A stretch of DNA of 64,000 nucleotides from contig JADJJY010000001.1 in assembly GCA_016706275.1 (NCBI GenBank), positions 1,240,001 to 1,304,000 of the forward strand, in the 5' to 3' direction. Both the position numbers and the translations under genes were made by a program. Source of the stretch: Chloracidobacterium sp. (GTDB lineage: Bacteria; Acidobacteriota; Blastocatellia; Pyrinomonadales; Pyrinomonadaceae). This document shows, piece by piece, positions 25,453 through 33,871 of the stretch. How positions within the stretch are numbered: the first letter of the stretch is position 1; every line of letters starts with the position of its first letter. The notes under the pieces were generated by a model, which worked only from the letters and a program-made list of their open reading frames with translations, was not told the DNA's origin and made no database searches.

Positions 25453-26250
25453 ATGAAAACGAACAACGCAAAAGTACAACAACATTTCCTATTTTTACTG
25501 CTGGCATTCGCCATCGCATTGCCGCTGACCGGTTGCGCCGGCGAAAAGAAACAACGCTCCTCGCGGTCTGATCCGGCGTCAGACACGATGACGGAGGAAA
25601 GCTCAAAGGATGTTGTTGTACTACAAGGCAATCAAGCTAATAATTCCGCGGCACCGGCCGCTGCCGCGACCAACTCAAATCCCTTTGAGGGTACTTGGGA
25701 CGTAAATTCCAGCGGGAGCTTTTTTAACTGGACGTTCGGCTACGCTACTAAGAAAGACCAAAAGCTCGAAGGGAAGATCACCGACGCTTCGAGCTCGGTG
25801 GTTGGGGACTACGTCGTTTTTCCGAACAAAACGATTGAATTAAATGTTTACGCAGCAAGCCTCAACGCGATCGTTGCGTACAAGGTCTCAAACGGCGGCA
25901 ATCAGATAGACATCGACGACGGACCTACCAAGGTCACGATGACCAAGGGCAAGACCAACACCACCGCTCAAAACGATGGCAATGTACTCGCTTCTCATAT
26001 CTGGACAAACGTCACCAATCCGGGCGAACAACTTGAGTTCTTGGGGGTTAGAAAGTCCAGTGCCGGATGGAATGGTGCGGTCAATGTCTTCAGTGGCGGT
26101 GGATCGGGCAACGGAACCTTTTCGCTAACGCCCGGAAAGCTGACGATCACCGTTTCCGGAAGCGTCGATTCCTATAAGTATAAACTTCGAAACAGCAATA
26201 CGTTGTTGGATCTGACGGATTCAAGCGGCAACACGGAGACATATCAGTAA
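25453..26250 (+). CDS. Lipoprotein with EGTW beta domains
   Basis: 265 residues from ATG 25453, where GTGGAG gives a ribosome site. The in-frame GTG at 25438 is the alternative. Lipobox 'LTGC' is at about 25-28. After a Ser/Ala/Asn linker a beta domain starts 'FEGTWDVNSSGSFFNW'. A second beta region has 'SHIWTNVTNPGEQLEFLGVRKSS' and 'GNGTFSLTPGKLTITVSGS'. It belongs to the same paralogous set as the two genes before it. Anchored by lipid, probably in the outer membrane. Function unknown. Confidence 0.74.
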   Translation: MKTNNAKVQQHFLFLLLAFAIALPLTGCAGEKKQRSSRSDPASDTMTEESSKDVVVLQGNQANNSAAPAAAATNSNPFEGTWDVNSSGSFFNWTFGYATKKDQKLEGKITDASSSVVGDYVVFPNKTIELNVYAASLNAIVAYKVSNGGNQIDIDDGPTKVTMTKGKTNTTAQNDGNVLASHIWTNVTNPGEQLEFLGVRKSSAGWNGAVNVFSGGGSGNGTFSLTPGKLTITVSGSVDSYKYKLRNSNTLLDLTDSSGNTETYQ

Positions 26251-26264
26251 TGGTCAAGGTAAAT

Positions 26265-26459
26265 ATGAAAACTAGGCGCAAGGTCACGAACACTCTTCTT
26301 ACGGCAGTTGTTCTAGGGATTATGATCGTTTCGACCGGGTGTCAGGCCGCGTCGGACCTGTTCAATCCCGATACATACAACTTCTATGGTTCGGAGCCTT
26401 GGGAGCGGAACCAAAAGAAAAAGGTCACGAAACCTAAGACCATGAAGGATCAAATGTAA
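26265..26459 (+). CDS. Very small lipoprotein
   Basis: 64 residues from ATG 26265. An in-frame ATG at 26250 overlaps the stop of the preceding gene (TAATG) and would allow translational coupling. Lipobox 'STGC' follows a typical hydrophobic segment. The mature part of about 40 residues ends in Lys-rich sequence ('NQKKKVTKPKTMKDQM'). No family recognised. Confidence 0.62.
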   Translation: MKTRRKVTNTLLTAVVLGIMIVSTGCQAASDLFNPDTYNFYGSEPWERNQKKKVTKPKTMKDQM

Positions 26460-26510
26460 CCATTTGTGTCAGCCGATCGGCACGAACTTAAACGAGAAGA
26501 ATTAAGAGCT

Positions 26511-27833
26511 ATGATCTGTCCAAATTGTAAAAAACCAAACTCCCCATTTAATAAATTCTGTGCTGATTGTGGAAACAGTTTGCCGGATCCGGCTGGAGTT
26601 CCGTCGCCGGATGATCCGACCTTGTACTTTCCAAGCCGGCCAACGCCGCCGCCGCCACCTCAGCAGAATTATCAGCAGCAACCGCCGCCACCGCCGCCTC
26701 AGCAGCAATATCAGCCGCAGCAACCGCCGCCACCTCAGCAGCAATATCAGCCGCAGCAACCGCCGCCGCCGCCTCAGCAGCAATATCAGCCGCAGCAACC
26801 ACCTCCGCCTCAATATGCGAACCAGCCGGCACAGGGACATATACCAGTTCCACCGGTGGATACGCCGAAGAAAAAATCGAAGGTGCTGCGATGGATGATG
26901 GTCATTATCTTTGTGCCGCTGGTGCTGTTTGGCGGTGCTCTGCTTGCGATGAATTTCCTTGTCATAAAGCAGGCGAACAGGTCGTACACGCTTGGCGACC
27001 GGCACAAAGGCGAGGAGAAAAAGGTCGTCGAACTCGATCCTCAGGGTGGCAGGCTGCTCGTAAATGTTGCTGACGGTGACAAAACACAGCTGTGGCAGAT
27101 CACGCCTGATTCCGGCGTTGAGGATTCGTACCGGTTCGTCAACCGCGAGACCGGCGACGCCGAATCGCTCGAGGTCATCGACGACAAGGTTGACTTTAAT
27201 GTCGGCATTAACGATTCGGCAGAGGACGACGGGCAACTCTGGGCGATCTCGAATATTGAGGGCGACAACTATCAGATCACCAATAATTGGCTCGGCGATT
27301 CGAAAGCTCTGACGCACTACAAAGAAACCTACCGGTTTTTAAGAATGCGAGATTCGGGTAACAAAGAGGGACAGCTTTGGAAAAAGATCCCGGCAAAAGG
27401 CGGCGGATTCTACATCGTAAACAAGCGTTACGGTGACGGATTTGCTCTCGACGCTGTCTATAGCGGTGAGTTTCTCGACAAGTTGAAAATGGGCAAAGCC
27501 GGGAAGTACGGCAACCAGATATGGCTTATGAAGCCCGACGGTAATAACTTCTTTACGCTCACGACGAAACAACACGATACCGAAAAGAAGAATCGATCGC
27601 TGGACGTCGATCCCGCAAAGAAAGAATTTGTAAAAATGGCCCAGACGGGTAATTACTCGGGACAAAAATGGAAGATGATCCCGGTCTCGGGCGAATATTT
27701 TAGGCTCACAAGCGAGTTTTTAGGTGACGGCAAATCGCTCGAGGCAGTTACTTTTTTCAAGTACTACGTCGAAATGCGTAAGGCATCGAATGAGGACAAG
27801 GGCCAGTATTGGGTCATTGACAGGACTAACTAA
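26511..27833 (+). CDS. Zinc-ribbon membrane protein with double QxW beta-trefoil
   Basis: 440 residues from the ATG at 26511, where the zinc ribbon 'MICPNCKKPNSPFNKFCADCG' begins. An earlier in-frame GTG at 26466 is less likely. A Pro/Gln-repeat linker (about 45-105) precedes one membrane helix at about 127-150. About 290 outer residues follow with six 'QLW/QIW/QKW/QYW' motifs spaced about 45-50 apart. QxW repeats mark ricin-type beta-trefoils, three per fold, so two trefoils are expected. Such domains usually bind sugars. Ribbon-helix-lectin order suggests an envelope sensor or tether, which is inference. Confidence 0.78.
   Translation: MICPNCKKPNSPFNKFCADCGNSLPDPAGVPSPDDPTLYFPSRPTPPPPPQQNYQQQPPPPPPQQQYQPQQPPPPQQQYQPQQPPPPPQQQYQPQQPPPPQYANQPAQGHIPVPPVDTPKKKSKVLRWMMVIIFVPLVLFGGALLAMNFLVIKQANRSYTLGDRHKGEEKKVVELDPQGGRLLVNVADGDKTQLWQITPDSGVEDSYRFVNRETGDAESLEVIDDKVDFNVGINDSAEDDGQLWAISNIEGDNYQITNNWLGDSKALTHYKETYRFLRMRDSGNKEGQLWKKIPAKGGGFYIVNKRYGDGFALDAVYSGEFLDKLKMGKAGKYGNQIWLMKPDGNNFFTLTTKQHDTEKKNRSLDVDPAKKEFVKMAQTGNYSGQKWKMIPVSGEYFRLTSEFLGDGKSLEAVTFFKYYVEMRKASNEDKGQYWVIDRTN
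26646..26815 (+). repeat. In-gene CAG/CCG repeat coding a Pro-Gln linker
   Basis: Near-identical units of about 45-50 bp made of CAGCAGCAATATCAGCCG and runs of CCGCC encode the Pro-Gln linker. Changes in unit number would keep the frame. Confidence 0.8.
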
Positions 27834-27855
27834 TCACAACAAAAGGAGAACAACA

Positions 27856-28167
27856 ATGAAATTTTTACTAGTAGCAACTATGGGTGTAGCAATGTTTTTG
27901 GGCACGTTTGCCCTGCCGAGTTCGACCTCAGCAAGCACAACGGCGAAGCCGGTTGTTTTGATGCAAGACGATTGTGTCGTAACCGGTAACAACGATATAC
28001 CGCTTCGCGTTCGCGCAACTCCGGGCGGACGAGTCATCGGAAGTTTAAGGGTCGGTTCAAATATCAAAGCGTGGGATATTCAAACCAAAAATGGTGTTGA
28101 TTGGACAAAGATCTCTTGGAAAAGAGGTTATGGTTGGGTCGCGACCGAGTTTGTAAGCTGTGGCTAG
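27856..28167 (+). CDS. Secreted SH3-like domain protein
   Basis: 103 residues from ATG 27856 with an AAAGGAGAACA ribosome site; longer frames begin inside the upstream gene. A signal peptide (about 1-26) precedes a bacterial SH3 (SH3b) pattern: 'IPLRVRATPGGRVIGSLRVGS', 'GVDWTKISWKRGYGWVATEFVSC'. SH3b domains in secreted proteins often bind cell-wall peptides. Two Cys flank the domain and may close it. Confidence 0.8.
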   Translation: MKFLLVATMGVAMFLGTFALPSSTSASTTAKPVVLMQDDCVVTGNNDIPLRVRATPGGRVIGSLRVGSNIKAWDIQTKNGVDWTKISWKRGYGWVATEFVSCG

Positions 28168-28206
28168 GCGCAAAGTGCGTTTGATCTTTATAAAGGGAGT
28201 AACAAG

Positions 28207-28494
28207 ATGAAAGCAAAATTACTGATCATCGCATTTGCAACGATCGCAGCTCTTTCACTGACGGCAGCAAATGCACCTGGATCCTCGGCGAATGGCTTGG
28301 ACACCTGCAAAGTTACCGAGAATGATACCCAATTTTTCGTCTCTTCGACTGAGAAATTCATCAAGCTCAAGAAGGGAACTTTGCTCTCATGGACCAATGC
28401 CGAAATGCATCAAGGGGTCATCGTGGTTAGGGCAAAGGTCGGCAAGAAATGGATCCGCGGCGAGATCAGCGTTGATTCGACGAGTTGTCAGTAA
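28207..28494 (+). CDS. Small secreted protein, unknown function
   Basis: 95 residues. A signal peptide (about 1-23) precedes a 70-residue mature part with two Cys ('DTCKVTEN' and the final 'SCQ') and an SH3-like strand pattern ('GTLLSWTNAEMHQGVIVVRAKVGKKWIRGEI'). GGGAG lies ahead of the ATG. It may be a diverged neighbour duplicate of the preceding SH3-like gene. Last gene of the run. Confidence 0.7.
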   Translation: MKAKLLIIAFATIAALSLTAANAPGSSANGLDTCKVTENDTQFFVSSTEKFIKLKKGTLLSWTNAEMHQGVIVVRAKVGKKWIRGEISVDSTSCQ

Positions 28495-28576
28495 TGCTTT
28501 GAAAGCGAACGCCGAAACTTCTCAAGAAGTGGCAAGGTCGGTGACGGTGGAGTAGAATATCCGTAGATAGGAATTT

Positions 28577-28648
28577 TGCCCGCGAATAACGCGAAAAGAC
28601 GCGAATTAAGAAATTCTTATTCGTCTTCATTCGCGTGATTCGCGGGCA
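28577..28648. repeat. Inverted pair of CGCGAAT-type arrays
   Basis: Left arm: three CGCGAA units with 9-10 bp spacing. Right arm: the reverse complement. The outer TGCCCGCGAAT and ATTCGCGGGCA match exactly. It fills the spacer between the secreted-protein run and the oxidoreductase gene. Confidence 0.8.
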
Positions 28649-28673
28649 CATTTATTCTTAGGTCTTAGTTTTT

Positions 28674-29636
28674 ATGAAAGCAATCGTCGTCAAAGAATTT
28701 GGCCCGCCTGAGGTGATGAAGGTCGAGGAAGTTCCTACAGCGGAGCCGCAAGGTTCGCAGGTGCTGGTTCGGATCCATGCTGCCGGCGTTAATCCAGTGG
28801 ATACTTATCTTCGCACCGGCATCCACGCTCATGCTCCGAAATTGCCGTACACGCCGGGAAAGGATGCTGCCGGGGTTGTCGAATCGGTTGGCGATGGCGT
28901 GACGAAATGGAAAGCTGGGGACCGCGTCTATACCGCAAATTCGATCAGCGGGACCTATGCCGAATATTCGTTTGTCAATGAAGTCGACCTAGGGCGTCTG
29001 CCTGACAATGTTTCGTTTGAGCAGGGTGCGGGCGTTTGGACGCCGTATGCGACGAGCTATCGGGCGTTGTTTCAAAAGGCCAAGGCGGTGAGCGGCGAGA
29101 CGGTTCTGATCCACGGGGCGTCGGGCGGTGTAGGCATCGCGGCGGTTCAGTGGGCAAAGAATGCGGGGCTCAAAGTTTTTGGCACGGCAAGCTCAAGCGA
29201 AGGCAAAACTCTCGTCGCCAATTGCGGTGCCGACGCTGTATTTGACCATTCGCAGGAAGATTATATGGACGAGATCGCGAGTGCGGCGGGCGGGCACGGC
29301 GTCGATGTCATTATCGAAATGCTTGCGAACGCCAATCTCGAACAGGATTTTCAGGTGCTGGGAATGTTTGGCAGGATCACCGTCGTCGGAAACCGCGGCA
29401 GTCTCGAATTTACACCACGTCTTGCGATGACCAAAGATGCGACGATCTACGGAATGTCGCTGTTTAACTCGCCGCAGATCGCAAGGGATGAGATCCACAC
29501 AGCCATATTTGAAGGGCTGACGAAAGGGTATTTAAACCCGATCGTCAGCCGTCAGTTTTCGCTCGGTGATGCCGCAAAAGCTCACCACGAAGTTATTGAA
29601 AGTAAGGCTCTCGGCAAGATCGTCTTATTGCCGTAG
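28674..29636 (+). CDS. NADPH:quinone oxidoreductase (zinc-free MDR family)
   Basis: 320 residues, typical QOR length. An N-terminal GroES-like fold ('MKAIVVKEFGPPEVMKVEEVP', 'HAAGVNPVDTYLRTG', 'PGKDAAGVVESVG') is followed by the nucleotide-binding domain with 'LIHGASGGVGIAAVQWAK'. The Cys/His ligands of catalytic and structural zinc are absent, as in quinone reductases. Likely reduces quinones or reactive enones with NADPH in the cytoplasm. Ends 5 bp before the converging YARHG gene. Confidence 0.92.
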   Translation: MKAIVVKEFGPPEVMKVEEVPTAEPQGSQVLVRIHAAGVNPVDTYLRTGIHAHAPKLPYTPGKDAAGVVESVGDGVTKWKAGDRVYTANSISGTYAEYSFVNEVDLGRLPDNVSFEQGAGVWTPYATSYRALFQKAKAVSGETVLIHGASGGVGIAAVQWAKNAGLKVFGTASSSEGKTLVANCGADAVFDHSQEDYMDEIASAAGGHGVDVIIEMLANANLEQDFQVLGMFGRITVVGNRGSLEFTPRLAMTKDATIYGMSLFNSPQIARDEIHTAIFEGLTKGYLNPIVSRQFSLGDAAKAHHEVIESKALGKIVLLP

Positions 29637-29641
29637 CGAGA

Positions 29642-30397
29642 TCATCGACCGTATTCGTCGCCATACTCTTCGGCGTATTTTTCGTAACGCTTGATGAGGG
29701 CGATATTTTTCTTTTCGATGTCGGTGAGTAGCCCGCGGATATCGACCGTGTTCGGAACATACCAGTCTTCGTTTTCAAACTGCTGACGCATGTCCTTTTT
29801 GATAAAGCAAAAACCGTGACGGGCAAATATCTCGTTACGCATTAACATCAGGTCAGTTTTCACCATATTCTCGACGTCAGATTCTTTCAGCAGACGCTGC
29901 GAAGCCTGTGGGTAAAAGCCGACATCTGTCTTGTATTCAAATTTCTTTCGGGTCAGTTTATAGCTCTTTTCCGGACGCTTTACATCGTTTGCTTTCCACG
30001 TGCCGGTAACTTCGTTAGCATTGGTCGCTGCGACAGTGAAATTAAAAACGCCGTCGTCCTTGTGGTCGCCGGGCTCTTTAGCCGAGACCTTGTAAACGCC
30101 GTTTTCGAGCGTAAGGGTTCCCTCAAAAGGGCGGTCGTTGCCGCCGACGATCGTGCGGCCTGAGATGGTGGTGCCATCAGCCTTGGTGATCAGCATGGCG
30201 ATCTTGTTGTCGCCAAAAGCCCCGACGTATGAGCCAAGTATTGCTGCTGCACTTTGTGTATAGGGCGGCGGTGTCTCAGATGGGATGGCGACGGTGGTAT
30301 TATTCTTGGTATCAGCAGTTTCGGCAACCTTTCCAGCTTGGAAATTGCAGCCGGTGACTCCAATAGCGACAAACAGTAAAACGATAATCTTTTTCAT
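29642..30397 (-). CDS. YARHG-domain lipoprotein
   Basis: 251 residues from ATG 30397; an in-frame ATG at 30421 is the alternative. Lipobox 'VTGC' is at about 15-18. A beta domain (about 55-150) is of the 'GSYVGAF' type with 'ISGRTIVGG' and 'EVTGTWKAND', a cousin of the AGTW domain. The C-terminal YARHG domain has 'MRNEIFARHGFCFIKKDMRQQFENEDWYVPN'-type sequence. YARHG domains are extracellular and of unknown role. Its start codon overlaps the start codon of the divergent membrane gene. Confidence 0.82.
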   Translation of the reverse strand: MKKIIVLLFVAIGVTGCNFQAGKVAETADTKNNTTVAIPSETPPPYTQSAAAILGSYVGAFGDNKIAMLITKADGTTISGRTIVGGNDRPFEGTLTLENGVYKVSAKEPGDHKDDGVFNFTVAATNANEVTGTWKANDVKRPEKSYKLTRKKFEYKTDVGFYPQASQRLLKESDVENMVKTDLMLMRNEIFARHGFCFIKKDMRQQFENEDWYVPNTVDIRGLLTDIEKKNIALIKRYEKYAEEYGDEYGR

Positions 30398-31112
30398 GAG
30401 CGGTATTGTACTAAAGTTCAAGCAGTTATTCGATATACGTACCGTATTTTATATCGCACTCTTGCTGACGCTCGCCTTTTTTACGTTCCTGATGGCCCGG
30501 ATAACGGTGGCCTATATTCCTTATGAATTGGACGTCGGATTTCTGCGTATCAAACAAAGTTACATCGACATCGATCATTGGCGGATCGCATTTTTTGTCC
30601 ATGTGTACACGAGCCTCTGGGTACTGCTTGCGGGATTTACGCAGTTTTCCGGCAGGATCCGGGACCATTACCCCAAAGTCCATCGGTTTTTAGGTTTTAT
30701 TTATATTGCGGATGTTGTGTTGATCACGGGGCCGGCGGGATTGCTGATGGGGTTTTATGCCAACGGAGGATTGCCGTCAAAAGTCTCTTTTATCACGCTC
30801 GCGATACTGTGGATCGCATTCACGGTGCTGGCTCTGGTCAAAGCGAAAAATGGCGATTACATTGCTCACCGCAATTTTATGATCAGGAGCTATGCCCTGA
30901 CGCTGTCGGCTATCACGCTGAGGGCGTGGAAATGGAGCATAACAAACTCATTCGAACTGCCGCCGATGGATGTATATCGTGCGGTCGCGTGGCTCGGCTG
31001 GGTGCCAAACCTCGTGCTCGCGGAACTGTTGATCTGGAACTACTCCCGCCGTGCCAAACAGCGTATTCAGTTAGCTTTGGACCTAAATGCGTCCAAGGCC
31101 TCAAACACCTGA
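30396..31112 (+). CDS. DUF2306-type membrane protein
   Basis: 238 residues, with about seven hydrophobic helices. Pattern 'HWRIAFFVHVYTSLWVLLAGFTQFSGRIRDHYPKVHRFLGFIYI' and 'HRNFMIRSYALTLSAITLRAW' match the DUF2306 group, which carries conserved His residues at helix ends and may hold heme; the function is unknown. The ATG at 30396 overlaps the divergent start codon (CATG shared by both strands). The 3' end runs 46 bp into the converging metH/metF-like gene. Confidence 0.8.
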   Translation: MSGIVLKFKQLFDIRTVFYIALLLTLAFFTFLMARITVAYIPYELDVGFLRIKQSYIDIDHWRIAFFVHVYTSLWVLLAGFTQFSGRIRDHYPKVHRFLGFIYIADVVLITGPAGLLMGFYANGGLPSKVSFITLAILWIAFTVLALVKAKNGDYIAHRNFMIRSYALTLSAITLRAWKWSITNSFELPPMDVYRAVAWLGWVPNLVLAELLIWNYSRRAKQRIQLALDLNASKASNT

Positions 31113-32941
31113 AGCGCGTATTTTACATTGCCAAACGGGGCGGAGACCTGCACGCCTTGGATCACGTCTTTTACTTCGGTTAGAGACTCGCGGGCGATGC
31201 GGATGCCTTCGTCGCGACCCGCTTCTTTGCTGATGTCGGAGGCGGCACGCATGCGTTCGAGGATCTCGGGGGTGACGTTAACGCCGGGGACTTCGTTGTG
31301 CATAAATTCGGCGTTGCGGTATGAGATCAGCGGCCAGATGCCGGCGACGATCGGGATGCGGACGTGGTCGATCAGATCGAGAAAACGTTTTAGCTGCTCG
31401 GTGTCAAAGACGGGTTGGGTGATGGCGTACTCGGCACCGGCCTCGACTTTCCATTCGAAACGGCGGATCTCTTCTTCCATGTTTACGGCACCCGGATTGA
31501 CGCCGACGCCGATGGAGAACGCGGTCGGTTTGCCGATCGGGTTGTTGCCGAGATCGAGGCCGTGGTTGAGTTTGTTGACCATGTTGGTCAGGCCGATGGC
31601 GTCGATGTCAAAAACGGCGGTCGCGTCCGGGTACGGCCCCATCTTTGGCGGATCGCCGGTGATCAGAAGCAAATTGTGCAGCCCCAACGCCGACGCCCCG
31701 AGCAGGTCGGACATCATGCCGAGCAGGTTGCGGTCGCGGCAGCAGTAATGCAGCACGGCCTCGATGCCGATCTCGCGTTCGACGAGGACGGCAGTCGCCT
31801 GGGCGGACATACGCGTCTGGGCACGCGGGCCGTCGGGGATATTTACGCCGTCAACGCCGGCGTCTTTGAGCAGACGAATGCTGTCGAGTGTCTTGTCGGC
31901 GTCGCAGCCTTTTGGCGGCAGGACCTCGACCGAAGTGACAAATTCACCGCGAGCGATCTTTGCCGACCATCGTGAGCGGTCAACCGGATCAACGACTTGT
32001 ACGTCGTCGGGCTTGAGCTCGGCGACAGTTGCGGGCTGTCCTTGAAATGACGCGGCTGAAACACGCGGGCTGACCGAGCGGATCGATTCTGAGATGAGCT
32101 TGATGTGAGTCGGCGTTGTGCCGCAGCATCCGCCGACAAATTTTGCTCCCGCTTGGACGAACCTACGCGAAAATTCGGCCATATACTCCGGCGAACCCAT
32201 GTAAAACTGGCGTCCTTGCACATCACGCGGCAGACCCGCGTTCGGCTGGGCCGCGAGCGGTTTATTGGTGACGGCACGCATTTTTTCGAGGGCGTTGAGG
32301 ACGTGGTTTGGCCCCATGCCGCAGTTTAGGCCTATGACATCGACATCCAATTTGTCGAGAGCGGCGGTGAAAGCTTCGGGCGTGGTGCCAAAGGTCGTGT
32401 TGCCGTCCATCTGGATCGCGAACTGGGCGACTATCGGCAGATCGGAGAGCTCTCGGACGGCTTTGATCGCCTGTTCTATGAGCGGCAGCTCGGAAAAAGT
32501 TTCAAGGATAAACAGATCAACACCGCCCTCAAGCAAAGCCTCGACCTGTTCGCGATACATCTCCTTTGCCTCGTCAAAAGAGGTAGGGCCAAACGGTTCC
32601 AAACGCAGCCCCAATGGGCCGATCGCTCCGGCGACGTACACTTTGTCACCCGCGGCCTCACGAGCAATGCGGACTGCGGCGATATTGATCTCTTTTAGCT
32701 TTGATTCGAGCCCATAGGACTGCAAATGATGACGCGTCGCACCAAAAGAATTGGTTTCGATAATGTCAGCACCGGCGGCGATGTATTCTTCGTGCACCTC
32801 GCGGACGAGATCGGGATTGGTGATATTTAGCTCGTCGTAAGAGCGGTTGATATACACGCCCTTGTCGTAAAGACGCGTCCCGACGGCTCCGTCAAAGACA
32901 TAGACGCTGTCGCTTTCCAAAAGATCTCTAAAGTTTTTCAT
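31067..32941 (-). CDS. Bifunctional homocysteine S-methyltransferase / methylenetetrahydrofolate reductase
   Basis: 624 residues. The N-terminal homocysteine methyltransferase domain (about 1-290) has 'VFDGAVGTRLY', 'ETNSFGATRHHL' and the zinc ligands Cys207 ('LNCGMG') and Cys272-Cys273 ('GGCCGTTP'). The C-terminal MTHFR domain (about 330-620) has 'VTSVEVLPPKGCDADKTLDSIRLLKDAGVDGVNIPDGP' and 'GRDEGIRIARESL'. The same fusion (YitJ type) is known in Firmicutes. It links folate one-carbon reduction to methionine synthesis, yet lacks the cobalamin domain of MetH. No S-adenosylmethionine riboswitch is seen upstream; an inverted repeat and a terminator are. Confidence 0.94.
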   Translation of the reverse strand: MKNFRDLLESDSVYVFDGAVGTRLYDKGVYINRSYDELNITNPDLVREVHEEYIAAGADIIETNSFGATRHHLQSYGLESKLKEINIAAVRIAREAAGDKVYVAGAIGPLGLRLEPFGPTSFDEAKEMYREQVEALLEGGVDLFILETFSELPLIEQAIKAVRELSDLPIVAQFAIQMDGNTTFGTTPEAFTAALDKLDVDVIGLNCGMGPNHVLNALEKMRAVTNKPLAAQPNAGLPRDVQGRQFYMGSPEYMAEFSRRFVQAGAKFVGGCCGTTPTHIKLISESIRSVSPRVSAASFQGQPATVAELKPDDVQVVDPVDRSRWSAKIARGEFVTSVEVLPPKGCDADKTLDSIRLLKDAGVDGVNIPDGPRAQTRMSAQATAVLVEREIGIEAVLHYCCRDRNLLGMMSDLLGASALGLHNLLLITGDPPKMGPYPDATAVFDIDAIGLTNMVNKLNHGLDLGNNPIGKPTAFSIGVGVNPGAVNMEEEIRRFEWKVEAGAEYAITQPVFDTEQLKRFLDLIDHVRIPIVAGIWPLISYRNAEFMHNEVPGVNVTPEILERMRAASDISKEAGRDEGIRIARESLTEVKDVIQGVQVSAPFGNVKYALQVFEALDAFRSKAN

Positions 32942-32950
32942 AGGAATCTA

Positions 32951-33036
32951 TCCACAGATAAACACAGATGAACACAGATCAGGAACGATCTATCACTTTT
33001 CTGCTTTATCTGTGTCTATCTGTGTTCATCTGTGGA
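32951..33036. repeat. Inverted pair of 10-mer arrays (CACAGATNAA)
   Basis: Three CACAGAT units in exact 10-bp register (32953-32982) face three reverse-complement units (33007-33036). The arms pair almost perfectly with a loop of about 24 bases. Confidence 0.85.
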
Positions 33037-33044
33037 CTATAAAT

Positions 33045-33075
33045 AAAAAGTCTCGCTAAAACAGCGAGACTTTTT
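33045..33075 (-). terminator. Strong bidirectional terminator
   Basis: AAAAAGTCTCGCT and AGCGAGACTTTTT form a perfect 13-bp stem with a 5-base loop. It lies downstream of the secreted-protein gene that ends at 33207. Confidence 0.85.
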
Positions 33076-33206
33076 CGAAATCGATTTGTCCACAAGCTGT
33101 TTAGCGTTTTATTTTACGTGGCCGCAAGTCGCATAACTCACCACGGTATAAATTCGATGATGTCCCTTTTGAGTAAAGGTGTCAAGTTTTCAGCAGCTAG
33201 AGGCCA

Positions 33207-33803
33207 CTATGACTTTTTCATCTTACCGAAAAAGGCGTAATCAGCTTTCGAACCAGTAACCGCTAAACGCCAATGTGTAAAATCTTCGGCATTGTCGCAA
33301 TTGTTACCGCGACCCTGAAAGATCAGCGTGTACTTGGTCGGACGGACGATGCCGCTCTTGAAGACGCCGCTGCCGCTGCCAACCGTGCCCTCAAAAACGA
33401 ACTCTTTGTAAATGACCGGATCGCCCTCTTCTTTATCGTGGATGTCGATCTTTTTGGTGGTCAGCTTTGCGGGGCGCGGCAAGGTAAGTGTTCCAGTTTT
33501 GCCGGCAGCCGATTTGATCGTGATCTTCCAGGTGTTGTTTGTAAACGCATCAACCAGGTTTAGATTTTCCCATCCGAGGTCGCCGATCCCTTTCATGTCA
33601 TCCTCGCCGGCGGTCATGAAAAGTTCGACGCCAGTGTCCATATGCATATCTTTCAAAATGCCGAGGGTGTAGGCGTCGGGCGTGCTTGTTGACACCCAAT
33701 ATTGCCCTTTATCGGCACAGCAAGCGCATGCAAAAGAAATGGTTGAGGCCGCAAGCATGATCACGACCGAAAAAAGAGCCATCAAAGATCTGTTTTTGTT
33801 CAT
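33207..33803 (-). CDS. Secreted protein with N-terminal Cys cluster, unknown function
   Basis: 198 residues from ATG 33803, where a signal peptide starts ('LMALFSVVIMLAASTISFA'). The longer frame to 33887 overlaps mutM and is rejected. The mature protein begins 'CACCADKGQYW', three Cys in four residues, perhaps a metal or lipid site. A beta-rich body follows. 'IFQGRGNNCDNAEDFTHWRLAVTG' near the end holds another Cys. No family recognised. Confidence 0.72.
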   Translation of the reverse strand: MNKNRSLMALFSVVIMLAASTISFACACCADKGQYWVSTSTPDAYTLGILKDMHMDTGVELFMTAGEDDMKGIGDLGWENLNLVDAFTNNTWKITIKSAAGKTGTLTLPRPAKLTTKKIDIHDKEEGDPVIYKEFVFEGTVGSGSGVFKSGIVRPTKYTLIFQGRGNNCDNAEDFTHWRLAVTGSKADYAFFGKMKKS

Positions 33804-33871
33804 ATATTTAACCAACTGTTGAGAATTCTCACGTTCAATGATGCTGTGCTGACTGACACAGGTTGCACCTT

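Noticed and set aside
26502..27317. Long open frames on the minus strand opposite the Pro-Gln/trefoil gene
   Set aside because: They are Arg/Leu- or Ala/Val-rich mirror images of the Pro-Gln repeat and of the coding frame, with no start context.
28500..28555. A frame after the secreted gene ends in 'ARSVTVE', close to the GlmS C-terminus 'AKSVTVE'
   Set aside because: Only seven residues match, and the rest of the frame is a shadow of the gene at 28207. Could be a relic but is too short to support.
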